Of a stretch of 64,000 bases of DNA, positions 17,117-26,269 are shown one piece after another. The notes under the pieces were generated by a model. It had not been told where the DNA came from, ran no database searches, and saw only the letters and a program-made list of their open reading frames with translations. The position numbers and the translations under genes were made by a program. The stretch comes from Alphaproteobacteria bacterium. GTDB taxonomy: Bacteria > Pseudomonadota > Alphaproteobacteria > UBA828. The stretch spans positions 1-64,000 of the forward strand of contig JAJDUK010000103.1 in assembly GCA_022826665.1 (NCBI GenBank), in the 5' to 3' direction. The first letter of the stretch is position 1. Every line of letters starts with the position of its first letter.

Positions 17117-18895
17117 CTAGCCGTTGCGCAGCTGCTCCGTCGCGGCCGAGTCCAGCCCGCCGGTGTCGTCGAGGGCCACGCGGTAGGTCTCGTGGGCGGC
17201 CTCGGGCGAGACCCAGCGCTCGCGCACGTCGATCGCCACCTGCTCTGCCGGGCGCTCGGTCGGCGCGCCGTAGCCGCCACCGCCGCAGGAGTAGGAGACG
17301 ATGGTGTGGCCCTCGGGGATGATGGCCTGGGCGCAGGGGTCGAGCTGGTGCAGATCGCCGTTGGCATCGCGCCGGAACTGGTTGGCGCGGCCGCCGGCGG
17401 TGCCGCCGCGCGCACCCTCGGGCGCGGTGATGTTGCCGTCGCTGACGTAGCCGACCTCAAGGTCGCCCTCGGTCGGCCCGAACTCGCAATAGACCCCGGC
17501 GCCGCCGCGCGTCCGTCCGTGACCGCCTGAATCGGTGAGGAAGTGGCGGCCGCACACGGTGAGCGGGAAGCGCATCTCGTCGAGCTCGATGGAATCCTGG
17601 TAGGACATGCCGGCGTTGCCGAGATGGCCAATCGAAATCCAGGCGTCGGCCTGGGCGCTCGCCGCGCCGCCGCCCCAGCCCAGGAAGATCTGATTGACGT
17701 AGGGGCCCTTGGTCTTCTCGCTGTGGCCTGAGATGACGCCGAGAGAGGGCGGGATGATGGAACCCGTGCTCGCCATGCCGTAGCCGTCGCCGAGGTCCGC
17801 GATCGCCCGGCTCACCGCGTTGCCGACGCGGTCCGCGAGGTTGGTCGTCGCCACTGAGCAGCTGGTCGGGTGCCTGGGAATGCCGCAGACGGTGTTCTCC
17901 TTGAGGTGCATGCGCACCCGGCGGAAGGAGCCGGTGTTGGTCGGCACCGAATCGGGGATGCTGTTGAAGACGCCGAGCAGCAGCGTGCTCTCGCAGCAGG
18001 CCTGCGAGAGGTTGAGGCCGCAGGGCATCGCGTCCGGGTTGTCGCGCAGGTCGATGTCGATCACCGCCTCTTCCGGGTCGACGTCGACCACGATCTTGAC
18101 CGGGATGCCGTCCTCGGCGTTGGGGAAGGGGTCGTGCATCGAGGTGGTCACGGCCCGGCCGCCCGGCATCTTGCGGACGGCCGCGATCATGAGCTGCTCG
18201 CTGTAGTCGAACCACTGCTCTGCGAACTGGGCAAGGGTGTCCCAGCCGATCTCGTTGCCGAAGGCCATGATCTCGCGCTCGCCGATCCGCGCCGCGCCGA
18301 GTTCCGCGAGATAGTCGCCCCACCACTGCTCCGGCACACGGATGCGTAGCCGGCACATGCGCACGATGTCCTCGATGTCCTCGTAGTCGCGCTGGATCTG
18401 GACCGCCGGGAAGATCAGCGCGCCCTCCTCGTACACGTCGCGCGCGCTGCCGTGATAGGTGGTGGCGATGGAGTTGCCGCAATCCGCCTGATGCGCCTTG
18501 GCGACCATGGTGAAGCGGTGCACGCCTTCATCGTCGATCACGGGCGCGAGGATGGTGTGGTCGGCGGGGTGCGAGCAGCCGTGATAGGGCGAGTTGTGGA
18601 GGTAGGCATCGCCCCGCTTGAGGTCGGAGTGAAACTCCTGCATCGACTCGCACATCATGTCGGCGCCGCGAAGCACGTGAATCGGCAGGCTCTCGTTGAC
18701 CGTGAGCAGCCGGTTCTCCGCAGTCACGATGCAGCAGGAGAAGTCGCGCGCACTGTTGAGCACGCCGGAGCGCCCGGTGCGCAGCAGCGTATTGGCCATC
18801 TTGGCGCAGATGGCCTCCATCCGCTTGTTGATGATCGCCATCTGCACGCCGTCGAGCGTGCCGTCCGCGTTGAGAGTCAGCGTGTTCCTTGCCAT
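17117..18895 (-). CDS. hyuB: Hydantoinase B/oxoprolinase family protein (HyuB)
   Basis: HyuB-type subunits pair with HyuA-type ATP-dependent subunits to open cyclic amides such as hydantoins or 5-oxoproline; relatives carboxylate acetone or acetophenone. The 592-residue protein shows the family pattern RMEAICAKMANTLLRTGRS near the N-terminus, AHQADCGNSIATTYHG, CGLNLSQACCESTLL and the Gly-rich GGHGRTRGGAGVYCEF. It ends in a segment with YSCGGGGYGAPTERP. It starts 17 bp after hyuA ends, the usual arrangement. The substrate of this pair is unknown. Confidence 0.93.
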   Translation of the reverse strand: MARNTLTLNADGTLDGVQMAIINKRMEAICAKMANTLLRTGRSGVLNSARDFSCCIVTAENRLLTVNESLPIHVLRGADMMCESMQEFHSDLKRGDAYLHNSPYHGCSHPADHTILAPVIDDEGVHRFTMVAKAHQADCGNSIATTYHGSARDVYEEGALIFPAVQIQRDYEDIEDIVRMCRLRIRVPEQWWGDYLAELGAARIGEREIMAFGNEIGWDTLAQFAEQWFDYSEQLMIAAVRKMPGGRAVTTSMHDPFPNAEDGIPVKIVVDVDPEEAVIDIDLRDNPDAMPCGLNLSQACCESTLLLGVFNSIPDSVPTNTGSFRRVRMHLKENTVCGIPRHPTSCSVATTNLADRVGNAVSRAIADLGDGYGMASTGSIIPPSLGVISGHSEKTKGPYVNQIFLGWGGGAASAQADAWISIGHLGNAGMSYQDSIELDEMRFPLTVCGRHFLTDSGGHGRTRGGAGVYCEFGPTEGDLEVGYVSDGNITAPEGARGGTAGGRANQFRRDANGDLHQLDPCAQAIIPEGHTIVSYSCGGGGYGAPTERPAEQVAIDVRERWVSPEAAHETYRVALDDTGGLDSAATEQLRNG

Positions 18896-18911
18896 TGCCC
18901 GGCTCCCTGGG

Positions 18912-20975
18912 TCACGGCGTTATCAGGAGACTGCCCGAGGGCCGGCGCTCGGCCTTGGCTCCGGGGTCGATCACAACGGTGGTGAAAGACGATTCGATAA
19001 TCGCGGGCCCCTCTACGGTCTCGCCCGAACCCATGCCGTCGAAGTGCACGACGCGCGCCTCGACGAAGCCCGTGTCAGGGAAGTAGACCGAGCGGCTGTG
19101 CGCGATCTCCGGCCCGCCGCCGGCGCTCTCCACGCTCAAGTTGACGCCGTCTCGGAGCCGGCAGCGCACGTTGGCGCGCCAGCCGACGGTCTCGATGGTC
19201 GATTCGATGTCGGCGAAGGTGAACAGCGCCTCGTGGGTCTTGTGGAAGTCCTCGACGAAGGCGGCGAGCGCGGGCTCGTCCTCGATCCGGTCCGCGCGCA
19301 GCGGCACCTCGATCTCCCAGATCTGGCTGGGATAGCGGGCCTCGGCGGTGAACTCCACGACCTGCTCCAGCGAGCCCGCGCCCGGCCCCTCGATGAAGGC
19401 CCGGCACTTCTGCTCCAGCCCCTCCAGCAGCGCGTTGACTCCGTTGAAGTCAAAATCGCCGGTGGAGGTGTAGAGCGTGCCGCTGTATTCGGCCCTGAGG
19501 TCGGAGATCAGCGCCCCGTGGGCGCTGAGCGCGGCCGCGACCTCGGGCAGGATTACCTGCGCGCAGCCAAGCCGGCGCGCGATGGCGACCGCGTTGAGGC
19601 CGGCCGCGCCGCCGCCGCCGACGATGGCGGCCTCGCGGGGGTCGATGCCCTGGTTGACCGTGATGTCCTCGATGGCGTGCACCATGTTCTCGGTGGCGAC
19701 GCTCATGATCGCGGCTGCGGCCTCATGGAGGGAGAGGCCGAGCTTGCTTGCGACGTGGGTCTCGATGGCGTTCGCCGCCGCCGCGGTCTCCAGCGCCATG
19801 GTGCCGCCGAGGAAGTAGGCGGGGTCGATCCAGCCAAGGACCACCGAGGCGTCGGTCACGGTGGGTTCGGTGCCGCCGGCGCCGTAGCAGACCGGGCCGG
19901 GAACGGCACCGGCGCTCTTCGGCCCGACGTGAAGCAAGCCGCCCTCGTCGACCCAGGCGATGCTGCCGCCGCCCGCGCCGATGCTCTTCACGTCCACCGC
20001 CGGGAAGCCGGTCATGTGGCCGCGGTAGGGCTGGCCGATCCAGGTCTCCCGCGTCCACGGAATGCGCCCGCCGCGTACCAGGCTCACGTCGAAGGTGGTG
20101 CCCCCGGTGTCGGCGATGATGGCAGTATCGACACCGCTGTCGGCCTGGGCGTAGGCGCGGCCGGCGATCGGCGCCATCGCCGGGCCCGAGTTGATCGAGT
20201 GGATCGGCGCGCTCGCCATGTCGGCCGCATCCATGGCGCCACCCTGGGTGGTGACCACCAGCACCCGGCCGCCGAAGCCCGCGTCCCGCAGGCGCGATTC
20301 CAGGCCGCCCAGGTAGCTTCCCATGAGCGGCTTGAGCGAGCCGTCGATGCAGGTCGACGACGCGCGGCGGTATTCACGGAGCGAGGGGTTGAGCACGTGC
20401 GAGAGGGTGTAGGGCACGCCCGGCAGATGGCGCTCCAGCAGCTCGCCGACGCGGAGCTCGTGCGCGGGGTTCACGATGGACCAGAGCAGGCAGACGCCGA
20501 CCGCCTCGATCTCCTGGCCCTTGAGCTCTTCGATGATCGAGACGACGGCCGCTTCGTCCAGCGGCTCGGTGACGGTGCCGTCGTAGGCCACGCGCTCGGG
20601 CACCTCGTAGGTGAGCGAGCGCGGCACGTAGGGCTCGGGGTAGGGCACGGTGAAGTTGAACGGCTCGATGCGCCCGCCCTCGCGAAACACCAGAACGTCC
20701 GGATGGCCCTTGGTGGTGAGGAAGGCCGTGCGGGCGGTGTTGCCGGTGACGATGGCGTTGATCGCGTGCGTGGTGCCGTGGATCAGCATCTCGCCGCGGC
20801 CGAGCAGGGCCTCGCGGCTCTCCCCGAGGTCTTCGGCGGCGTGGGAGAGCGTCTCCAGCACGCCGGCGACCGGGTCCGACGGCGTGGTCGGCGCCTTGTA
20901 CATGCGCAGGCCCCCGTCGTCGGATTCGACGACAAGGTCGGTGAAGGTTCCCCCGGTATCAACCGCGAATCGCAT
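18912..20975 (-). CDS. hyuA: Hydantoinase A/oxoprolinase family protein (HyuA)
   Basis: A 687-residue ATP-dependent subunit partnering HyuB. The N-terminal phosphate-binding motif FAVDTGGTFTDLVVE belongs to the ASKHA fold. MLIHGTTHAINAIV, the central ADTGGTTFDVSLV and GGGSIAWVDEGG follow, with a C-terminal beta-rich segment ending in PAIIESSFTTVVI. The length is normal for the family and the start is at the motif. It is upstream of hyuB and 125 bp downstream of the LVIVD-repeat gene, within a run of minus-strand catabolic genes. Confidence 0.94.
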   Translation of the reverse strand: MRFAVDTGGTFTDLVVESDDGGLRMYKAPTTPSDPVAGVLETLSHAAEDLGESREALLGRGEMLIHGTTHAINAIVTGNTARTAFLTTKGHPDVLVFREGGRIEPFNFTVPYPEPYVPRSLTYEVPERVAYDGTVTEPLDEAAVVSIIEELKGQEIEAVGVCLLWSIVNPAHELRVGELLERHLPGVPYTLSHVLNPSLREYRRASSTCIDGSLKPLMGSYLGGLESRLRDAGFGGRVLVVTTQGGAMDAADMASAPIHSINSGPAMAPIAGRAYAQADSGVDTAIIADTGGTTFDVSLVRGGRIPWTRETWIGQPYRGHMTGFPAVDVKSIGAGGGSIAWVDEGGLLHVGPKSAGAVPGPVCYGAGGTEPTVTDASVVLGWIDPAYFLGGTMALETAAAANAIETHVASKLGLSLHEAAAAIMSVATENMVHAIEDITVNQGIDPREAAIVGGGGAAGLNAVAIARRLGCAQVILPEVAAALSAHGALISDLRAEYSGTLYTSTGDFDFNGVNALLEGLEQKCRAFIEGPGAGSLEQVVEFTAEARYPSQIWEIEVPLRADRIEDEPALAAFVEDFHKTHEALFTFADIESTIETVGWRANVRCRLRDGVNLSVESAGGGPEIAHSRSVYFPDTGFVEARVVHFDGMGSGETVEGPAIIESSFTTVVIDPGAKAERRPSGSLLITP

Positions 20976-21005
20976 GGCTCTCCCGCCGTGTCCTCTCCCC
21001 GTTAC

Positions 21006-21029
21006 GCCCGGCGGTTTCGGCCGCCGGGC
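21006..21029. other. 9-bp GC-rich hairpin between LVIVD gene and hyuA
   Basis: GCCCGGCGG and CCGCCGGGC flank a six-base loop. No T-run follows on either strand, so it is not a standard intrinsic terminator. It may limit read-through from the LVIVD gene into hyuA or protect RNA ends. Confidence 0.4.
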
Positions 21030-21099
21030 GGGCGGACCCTAGCCCGAATCGGTATGAGACGCCACGGCCCGCCGATGTGAGGTGAGGGGGCTTTGTGGG

Positions 21100-22233
21100 C
21101 TAGAGAGCGTCGGTCTCGATGATGTCGACGCCGCGCTGGCGGTCGATCAGGTAGATGAGGCCGCGGTCGTCCACGGTAACGTCGTTGGAGGAGGCGCGCT
21201 CGCAGCCCTCCGGCGGGTCGGGGACGTAGCGCGCGACCTCGTACGGCGAGAACGGGTCCGACACGTCGACCAAGCGCAGGCCCTGGGCGAACCAGGCAAA
21301 GGGCACGACGTTGCCGGTGAACCGGTCCGACGGCTGGTGGCAGCCGGTCATGTCGGGCTGGGGGCTGCCGTCTTGATCGACGCCGTCCACGTCAATGGTG
21401 CTGATGGGGATGGGGCAGCGCTCCTCGGTGATGTCGTAGACCCAGGCGAAGGCCGGCGGTGACGGCCAGAGTTTCGCCACGTCCTCGTCCGCCACCACCA
21501 TGATGTGTCGGCCCTTGAGCCTGTAGGGGAAGGGCAGGCAGGTGTGGGTCGGGTGCGGAAAGGCCGGGCTGGTGTTGACGCCGGCGACGTGCTTTGGCCG
21601 CGTCATGTCCTCGATGTCGAGGATGAAGAGGCCGTGGTGCCAGTAGCTGACGTAGAGCCGGTCGCCGAGCCGGAGCGGATGGTGGCAGCGGGGCGCTACC
21701 CAGTCGTTCCAGGGATACTCCTCGCCGCCCGCCTGCCACTGGCCGGGGATCCACCAGCGGCCGACTTCTTCAGGCTGCACCGGGTCGGCGAGGTCGAGGA
21801 TCATCACGATGTTGCCGACGTAGCCCTCGACTGTCGGCGAGATGTAGGCGTAGCGGCCGTCGAAGGTGAAGCGGTGCACGCCCTTGCCGGCGGTGCGCCA
21901 CTTGGTGATGAGGGCGGGCCGGGCGGGGTTGGAGACGTCGTAGATGCCGAGCCCGCCGCCGAAGCCGTTGGCGTCGTTGCCGCCGCCGCCGAGGCGCTCG
22001 TGGTTGACCAGCATGACGCCATTGGCGGTGCGGACCTTGTGCGAGTGCCAGCCTTCCGGCAGTTCGATCCGTGCGAGCGTGCGCGGGTTCGCCGGGTCCG
22101 CCACGTCGACGATGGTGGTGCCGGAGGGCCAGCGCATGTGGCCGATGTAGAGCGTGGTGCCGTCTACCCAGACCTGGCCGCCGCCGGGGCAGTCGATATG
22201 GGCGAGCCTGCGAGTCCGGTGCGCGTCGGCCAT
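21100..22233 (-). CDS. LVIVD-repeat beta-propeller-like protein
   Basis: The 377-residue protein is built of repeats of the LVIVD type: TTIVDVADPANP, LGIYDVSNPARP, VMILDLADPVQP, LFILDIEDMTRP and LRLVDVSDPFSP. Each is followed by a short strand-rich unit, predicting a propeller-like fold. There is no signal peptide, so it is probably cytoplasmic. Function in the family is poorly defined; here it lies among genes for ring-opening and oxidation enzymes. ATG 22233 is preceded by an in-frame GTG, which I did not use. Confidence 0.82.
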   Translation of the reverse strand: MADAHRTRRLAHIDCPGGGQVWVDGTTLYIGHMRWPSGTTIVDVADPANPRTLARIELPEGWHSHKVRTANGVMLVNHERLGGGGNDANGFGGGLGIYDVSNPARPALITKWRTAGKGVHRFTFDGRYAYISPTVEGYVGNIVMILDLADPVQPEEVGRWWIPGQWQAGGEEYPWNDWVAPRCHHPLRLGDRLYVSYWHHGLFILDIEDMTRPKHVAGVNTSPAFPHPTHTCLPFPYRLKGRHIMVVADEDVAKLWPSPPAFAWVYDITEERCPIPISTIDVDGVDQDGSPQPDMTGCHQPSDRFTGNVVPFAWFAQGLRLVDVSDPFSPYEVARYVPDPPEGCERASSNDVTVDDRGLIYLIDRQRGVDIIETDAL

Positions 22234-22300
22234 CACTTGGCCTCGCGCGGCAAGTGACCCGCCCCGGCAATACGCAGTAATAGTGTCGTTCGCCCCTCAT

Positions 22301-22390
22301 CGTCATGGCCGGGCTTGTCCCGGCCATCCACGAGGGCGCACGGAGTGCGCCTTCTGCGACTGGATGCCCGGAACGAGTCCGGGCATGACG
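22301..22390. repeat. Palindromic intergenic repeat unit of two hairpins
   Basis: The 90-bp unit contains CATGGCCGGG/CCCGGCCATC and GGATGCCCGGA/TCCGGGCAT hairpins and has inverted outer ends CGTCATG/CATGACG. Such paired palindromes with CCGGGCATGACG-like ends are common dispersed intergenic repeats in alphaproteobacteria. Only one copy lies in this window, between the dehydrogenase and LVIVD genes. Confidence 0.65.
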
Positions 22391-22436
22391 AGAAAGAGTT
22401 GTTGCGGTTGCTCATCTCTGGTCCTTGGGCAGAGCG

Positions 22437-23360
22437 CTAGGAGCGACCCTCCAGCGCGCGGCGGACGGCGACGAGCTGGCCGGCCCGCTTGCCTTGCAGG
22501 GCTTTGATGTCGTCAGGCGTGTACGAGAAAATTCCGGTCCCGGTCTTCATGCCGAGATCGCCTTTCTCCGTCCGCTCGGTGATGTAGGTGCTCACATTGT
22601 CGCGGTTGCAGAGGTCGGCGTTCAGGTAGCTGCCGACTGCCTGGTAGATGTCGAGGCCGGCCATGTCGAGCAGCGACATCGGCCCCACCACCGCGAGCTT
22701 GTAGCCGATGCCCCAGGAGACGCAGGTGTCGAGGCCCTCGGGCTCGATCACGCCGTTCTCCACCAGATCGCAGGCCTCGCGCATGATCGCGTAGAGGATG
22801 CGGTTCTCGACGAAGCCGGGCACGTCCTTCTTCACCACCACCGGCAGCAGGTTGAGGTCCTTGATCGCCTGCACCATCGCGTCGCAGGTCGCCTGCGTGG
22901 TCTCGGCGCCGGCGATGACCTCGATGACTGGGATGATGAAGGGCGGGTTCGACCAGTGCATGCCGACCATCCGGCCCGGCGCCGAGTTGCCCTCCTGCAG
23001 CGTGGTCACCGGGATGCCCGAGGTGTTGGAGGCGAGGATGCACTCCGTCGAGACCAGCTTGTCGAGGTCCGCGAACACGGCGCGCTTGATCTCGACCTTC
23101 TCGGGCACGCTCTCCAGCACGATGTCGCAGCCAGCGACGGCATCGGCGAGGGTGTCGTGATAGCTGATCAGCTCGGCTCCGCCGCGGTCGGGCATGCCGA
23201 GCTTCTCCAGCACGCCGAAGGCGATGCCAGCGGTGCCCGGCGCCTTCTCGAGCTGTGCCGCTTCGGTATCGAAGGCGCGGACCGTGAGCCCGCCGCGCGC
23301 GAGCGTTGCCGCCATGCCGGGCCCCATGGTGCCGAGGCCAACTACCGCTGCCGTGGTCAT
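22437..23360 (-). CDS. 3-hydroxyacyl-CoA dehydrogenase family NAD-binding protein
   Basis: The 307-residue protein has an N-terminal Rossmann motif VVGLGTMGPGMAATLARGG and the conserved VLESVPEKVEIKRAVF and ILASNTSGIPVT. The His-Glu pair of the family lies in GMHWSNPPFIIPVIEVIAG. A C-terminal helical domain carries DVPGFVENRILYAIMREA and ends near GIFSYT. It should oxidise a 3-hydroxyacyl-CoA or similar hydroxy acid with NAD+. The enoyl-CoA hydratase part found in fused beta-oxidation proteins is absent. It is 50 bp downstream of the gentisate-dioxygenase-like gene. Confidence 0.9.
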   Translation of the reverse strand: MTTAAVVGLGTMGPGMAATLARGGLTVRAFDTEAAQLEKAPGTAGIAFGVLEKLGMPDRGGAELISYHDTLADAVAGCDIVLESVPEKVEIKRAVFADLDKLVSTECILASNTSGIPVTTLQEGNSAPGRMVGMHWSNPPFIIPVIEVIAGAETTQATCDAMVQAIKDLNLLPVVVKKDVPGFVENRILYAIMREACDLVENGVIEPEGLDTCVSWGIGYKLAVVGPMSLLDMAGLDIYQAVGSYLNADLCNRDNVSTYITERTEKGDLGMKTGTGIFSYTPDDIKALQGKRAGQLVAVRRALEGRS

Positions 23361-23409
23361 GGTTGTCGTTCTCCCTTTGGTGAAGGCGGGGGCCGGCGGC
23401 TCGCCCGCT

Positions 23410-24564
23410 CTAGTCGAGGCGGACCGTGTCGCCCGAGGCGTCGCGGCCCCATTTCCTGAAGTGGCCGAGCGCGTGGAGCGCCGGCTTGTCGCTCGCCACG
23501 AAGAGGATGGCGGGCTCGGTCTCCGAATCGTTGACGTGGTGGCACCACCGGCCGCCGGGCACCGCGAGCGTGTCGAAAGGCCGCCAGTCGAAGCGGGTCT
23601 CGCCCACGACGCTGTGGCCGCGCCCCTCGAGCGGGGAAACGAGCAGACTGGCGGTCTGCTTGAGCGGCCGGGTCTGCTCGCCGGGCCTGAGCATCTGGGC
23701 GTAGAAGGTCATGGTCCTGAACACAGGGCCGCCGCGGGTGGGGTCCACGTATTCTACCATCAGGGCCTCGTAGGGGTCGCCGTCGCGGTCCCGGTGCGCG
23801 TCCAGCATCGTGCGCATGGGCTCCCAGCGGTAGACGTACATGGGCGAGCCCGTGCCGCTGCCGCGGCCGTGGGGCACGAAGCAGGGCATCAGGCCGCCGG
23901 AGCCGTAGACCTCGGCCGAATAGTCCGCGCTGAAGCGGGCGGACTGCTCCTTCGCGGCGACCGCGCGGCCGTCCTTCTCTTCCTTGTAGTCGTGCTCGAA
24001 GTAGATCGCGTTGAGGACCTCGACCAGCGGCAGGTCGAGCACGGAGAGGTTCACGGCGGGCTCGTCGCCCTTGTTGCCGTGGTTGTGCCAGGTGTCCTGC
24101 GGCGTCAGCACCATGTCGCCGGGACCGAAGACGATGTCCTCGCCCTCGACGCCGGTGAAGTTCATCGAGCCCGTGAGGCCGAGGCGGATGGCGTTGGGCG
24201 AATGGCGATGGGGCGGCATCACCTCGTTGGGGTCGTTGAGCCGGTAGGCGGAGTACATGGTGGAGACGGTCGCGCGGGTCGGCGCGAGGCCGGGGTTGAC
24301 CAGAATCAGCGAGCGGCGCTCGGAATCCGCCATCGAGACCAGCTCGGCCGAGCGACGGAGCAGGGGCCCGATCTCGCTCTCGTAGCGCCAGAGATAGGGG
24401 ACCGCGCCGCGGCTCCCCATGAGCTGCTTGATCTCGTCGTGCGCGACCTCGGTGGTGGTCGCCCAGAAGGGGAACATGTGGCCGCGGTGGACATCGTCGT
24501 AGAGGGCGGCAAGCGCCGCCTCGCGATTGCTCGCGTCTGTGCTCACCGGCTGCGCCTCGGTCAT
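23410..24564 (-). CDS. Gentisate 1,2-dioxygenase-like bicupin
   Basis: The 384-residue protein matches the gentisate/salicylate 1,2-dioxygenase family in length and layout. The N-terminal cupin carries the iron-binding cluster PPHRHSPNAIR, then GPGDMVLTPQDTWHNHGN with the third His. A second, degenerate cupin contains VPGGRWCHHVND near the C-terminus. These enzymes cleave the ring of gentisate-type hydroxybenzoates to maleylpyruvate-type products. No maleylpyruvate isomerase or fumarylpyruvate hydrolase is in the window, so the true substrate may differ. It lies between the FAD oxidoreductase and the dehydrogenase genes on the same strand. Confidence 0.88.
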   Translation of the reverse strand: MTEAQPVSTDASNREAALAALYDDVHRGHMFPFWATTTEVAHDEIKQLMGSRGAVPYLWRYESEIGPLLRRSAELVSMADSERRSLILVNPGLAPTRATVSTMYSAYRLNDPNEVMPPHRHSPNAIRLGLTGSMNFTGVEGEDIVFGPGDMVLTPQDTWHNHGNKGDEPAVNLSVLDLPLVEVLNAIYFEHDYKEEKDGRAVAAKEQSARFSADYSAEVYGSGGLMPCFVPHGRGSGTGSPMYVYRWEPMRTMLDAHRDRDGDPYEALMVEYVDPTRGGPVFRTMTFYAQMLRPGEQTRPLKQTASLLVSPLEGRGHSVVGETRFDWRPFDTLAVPGGRWCHHVNDSETEPAILFVASDKPALHALGHFRKWGRDASGDTVRLD

Positions 24565-24694
24565 GTCCGCCTGCCGTCTCTCGCCCGCCGCTCGTCGGGA
24601 GCGGCCGTCTGGCGTCGTTTAGACTAGCCTGGAATTCTCCCGTCGGTCACGGCCCGCCTTGGGTCGAGACCATATCCGTGGCGAGGGAACCGGA

Positions 24695-25864
24695 TTAAGC
24701 CTGAGGAAGTACGTCCTCGGGCGAGTGGGTGAGGGCGACGCAACCGAAGAGGCGAGCGGTCGCGTCCGGATCAGGCTGGATTGCGCGGTAGTACGCCGCC
24801 AGCGTCTCCGTCGGTCTGGCGAAGCGGGCGAGCTGGGCGGTGAAATGGTAGTAGGGCAGCAGCCAGGCGTCGCGCGCTTCCCCGTAGGCGGCGAGCGCCT
24901 CGTCGAGCGGACGCCGGCCGCTGAGCCCGTCGTCGGCGGCCTCGGCCAGCATCTCGGCGCAGCGGAACGCGGTCGAAATGCCCTGCGCGGTCACCGGGTC
25001 CTTCTTCATGCCCGCATCGCCGACCAGGGCCCAGCCGGGGCCGGCCGCCTCGCGCACGAAGGCCCGCGTGCAGCCGGCGTGGAAGTGCTCAACTTGGCCG
25101 GCGCCGGGCAGCGTCTCGCTCAGGTCGGGCGCTACTTCGTTGAGTCTCGCGTGGAAGGCCGCCGCGCGGTCCCGCCGGGCGGCCACGAACTCGTCGTGCA
25201 TCAGGTTGGCGGCCACCAGCACGGTGCCATCGCTCGCGGGGAAGGCGAAGGCGCCTTTGTGCTCTCGGATGTAAAGCCTGACGTGGTCGAGCGCGATGCC
25301 CTCCCAATAGCTCCAGATGTTGCTCTGCACGACCGGCTCGCACAGGGACTCTTTTGCACCGGTACAGCGCGCGACGACCGAGGCGGGCCCGTCCGCGCCG
25401 ATGACCAGGCGCGCGCGCTCGGTTTGACGCCTGCCGTCCCGACCCAGAATCACGACGCCGGCGACCGCGCCGTCATCCTCGACCAGATCGACCACGCGCG
25501 TGCCGTCGCGAAACTCTGCGCCGGCGGCGACGGCCGCCTCCGCCAGCGTGCCGTCGAGCAGCTGCCGCCGGGGCCCGTAAGACTCGTGCTGGCCATCCAC
25601 CGCAGGTGGCGCACCCCCAAGCACGGTGCCGTGGAGGTCGACCCGCCACTTGGTGAAGGGCTCGGCGCGCGCCGCGATCCGCGGCAGTACGCCCCAATCG
25701 CGCAGGTGAGCGGCGCCCAGCGGATGAATCAGGTGCGTCGATTGCCCCATCTCGCTGGGGAAACGATCACGGTCGAGCAGCAGCACGCGGTGGCCCTTGC
25801 GGGCCAGAAGCATGGCTGTGGGCGCACCCGCGCAGCGGGCGCCGACGACGATCGCGTCGTAGAT
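24695..25864 (-). CDS. FAD-dependent monooxygenase/oxidoreductase with apparent ATC start codon
   Basis: The reading frame encodes a flavoprotein of the geranylgeranyl-reductase/hydroxylase type. It has an N-terminal dinucleotide-binding motif AIVVGARCAGAPTAMLLARKG, LLLDRD at the end of the second strand, RLVIGADGPASVVAR, and WALVGDAGMKKDPVTAQGIS. The first ATG (25813) lies inside this motif and would remove the glycines. Upstream, before the stop codon at 25880-25882, there is no ATG, GTG or TTG. An ideal AGGAGG sits six bases before ATC (25862-25864), which would give a 389-residue protein starting (M)YDAIVVG. Either ATC initiates or an ATG to ATC mutation has crippled the gene. It lies 15 bp after the VOC gene. 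Confidence 0.85.
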   Translation of the reverse strand: MYDAIVVGARCAGAPTAMLLARKGHRVLLLDRDRFPSEMGQSTHLIHPLGAAHLRDWGVLPRIAARAEPFTKWRVDLHGTVLGGAPPAVDGQHESYGPRRQLLDGTLAEAAVAAGAEFRDGTRVVDLVEDDGAVAGVVILGRDGRRQTERARLVIGADGPASVVARCTGAKESLCEPVVQSNIWSYWEGIALDHVRLYIREHKGAFAFPASDGTVLVAANLMHDEFVAARRDRAAAFHARLNEVAPDLSETLPGAGQVEHFHAGCTRAFVREAAGPGWALVGDAGMKKDPVTAQGISTAFRCAEMLAEAADDGLSGRRPLDEALAAYGEARDAWLLPYYHFTAQLARFARPTETLAAYYRAIQPDPDATARLFGCVALTHSPEDVLPQA

Positions 25865-25879
25865 CGCGCGCCTCCTAGA

Positions 25880-26269
25880 TCATTCGCTGCACTCGAACGG
25901 GGTGACCCAGCCGATGGAGGCGCCGGCGCTGTCCTTGACCACGGCGAAGCGGCCGACGTCGGGCACGTCGAAGGCCGGGCGCATGATCTCGCCGCCCGCC
26001 GCCTCGACCCCGGCGAGCCGGGCGTCGATATCGTCCACGGTGATGTAGGAGAACCAGTGGTCCGGGACGCCGTCAAAGCCCGTGCCAGGCTTCATCTCGA
26101 AGATGCCGGCGGCCATGGTCTCGCCGGCCTTGCAGAGCGTGTAGGTGCCGCCGTCGGCCATCGGGTGCGACTCGTACTGCCAGCCCAGGGTCTCCCCGTA
26201 GAAGTCCTTGGCCTTGTCGACGCTCCAGGTCATCAGCTCGTTCCAGAAGAATGTACCGTGTGCCTTCAT
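25880..26269 (-). CDS. VOC-family protein (glyoxalase/bleomycin-resistance fold)
   Basis: The 129-residue protein starts MKAHGTFFWNELMT and has the paired beta-alpha-beta-beta-beta modules of VOC proteins: DKAKDFYGETLGW, GVPDHWFSYITVDD and IDARLAGVEAAGGEI. It ends SAGASIGWVTPFECSE. Such proteins bind a metal and act as lyases, isomerases or dioxygenases, and the substrate cannot be told. A longer frame is open upstream, but it only shadows the amidase. The stop codon directly precedes the ribosome site of the FAD oxidoreductase. Confidence 0.88.
   Translation of the reverse strand: MKAHGTFFWNELMTWSVDKAKDFYGETLGWQYESHPMADGGTYTLCKAGETMAAGIFEMKPGTGFDGVPDHWFSYITVDDIDARLAGVEAAGGEIMRPAFDVPDVGRFAVVKDSAGASIGWVTPFECSE

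Noticed and set aside
18696-21080. 794-codon plus-strand open frame opposite hyuB-hyuA
   Set aside because: It runs across the two hydantoinase genes, which carry clear motifs on the minus strand. The antisense product is low-complexity and Arg/Gly/Ala-rich.
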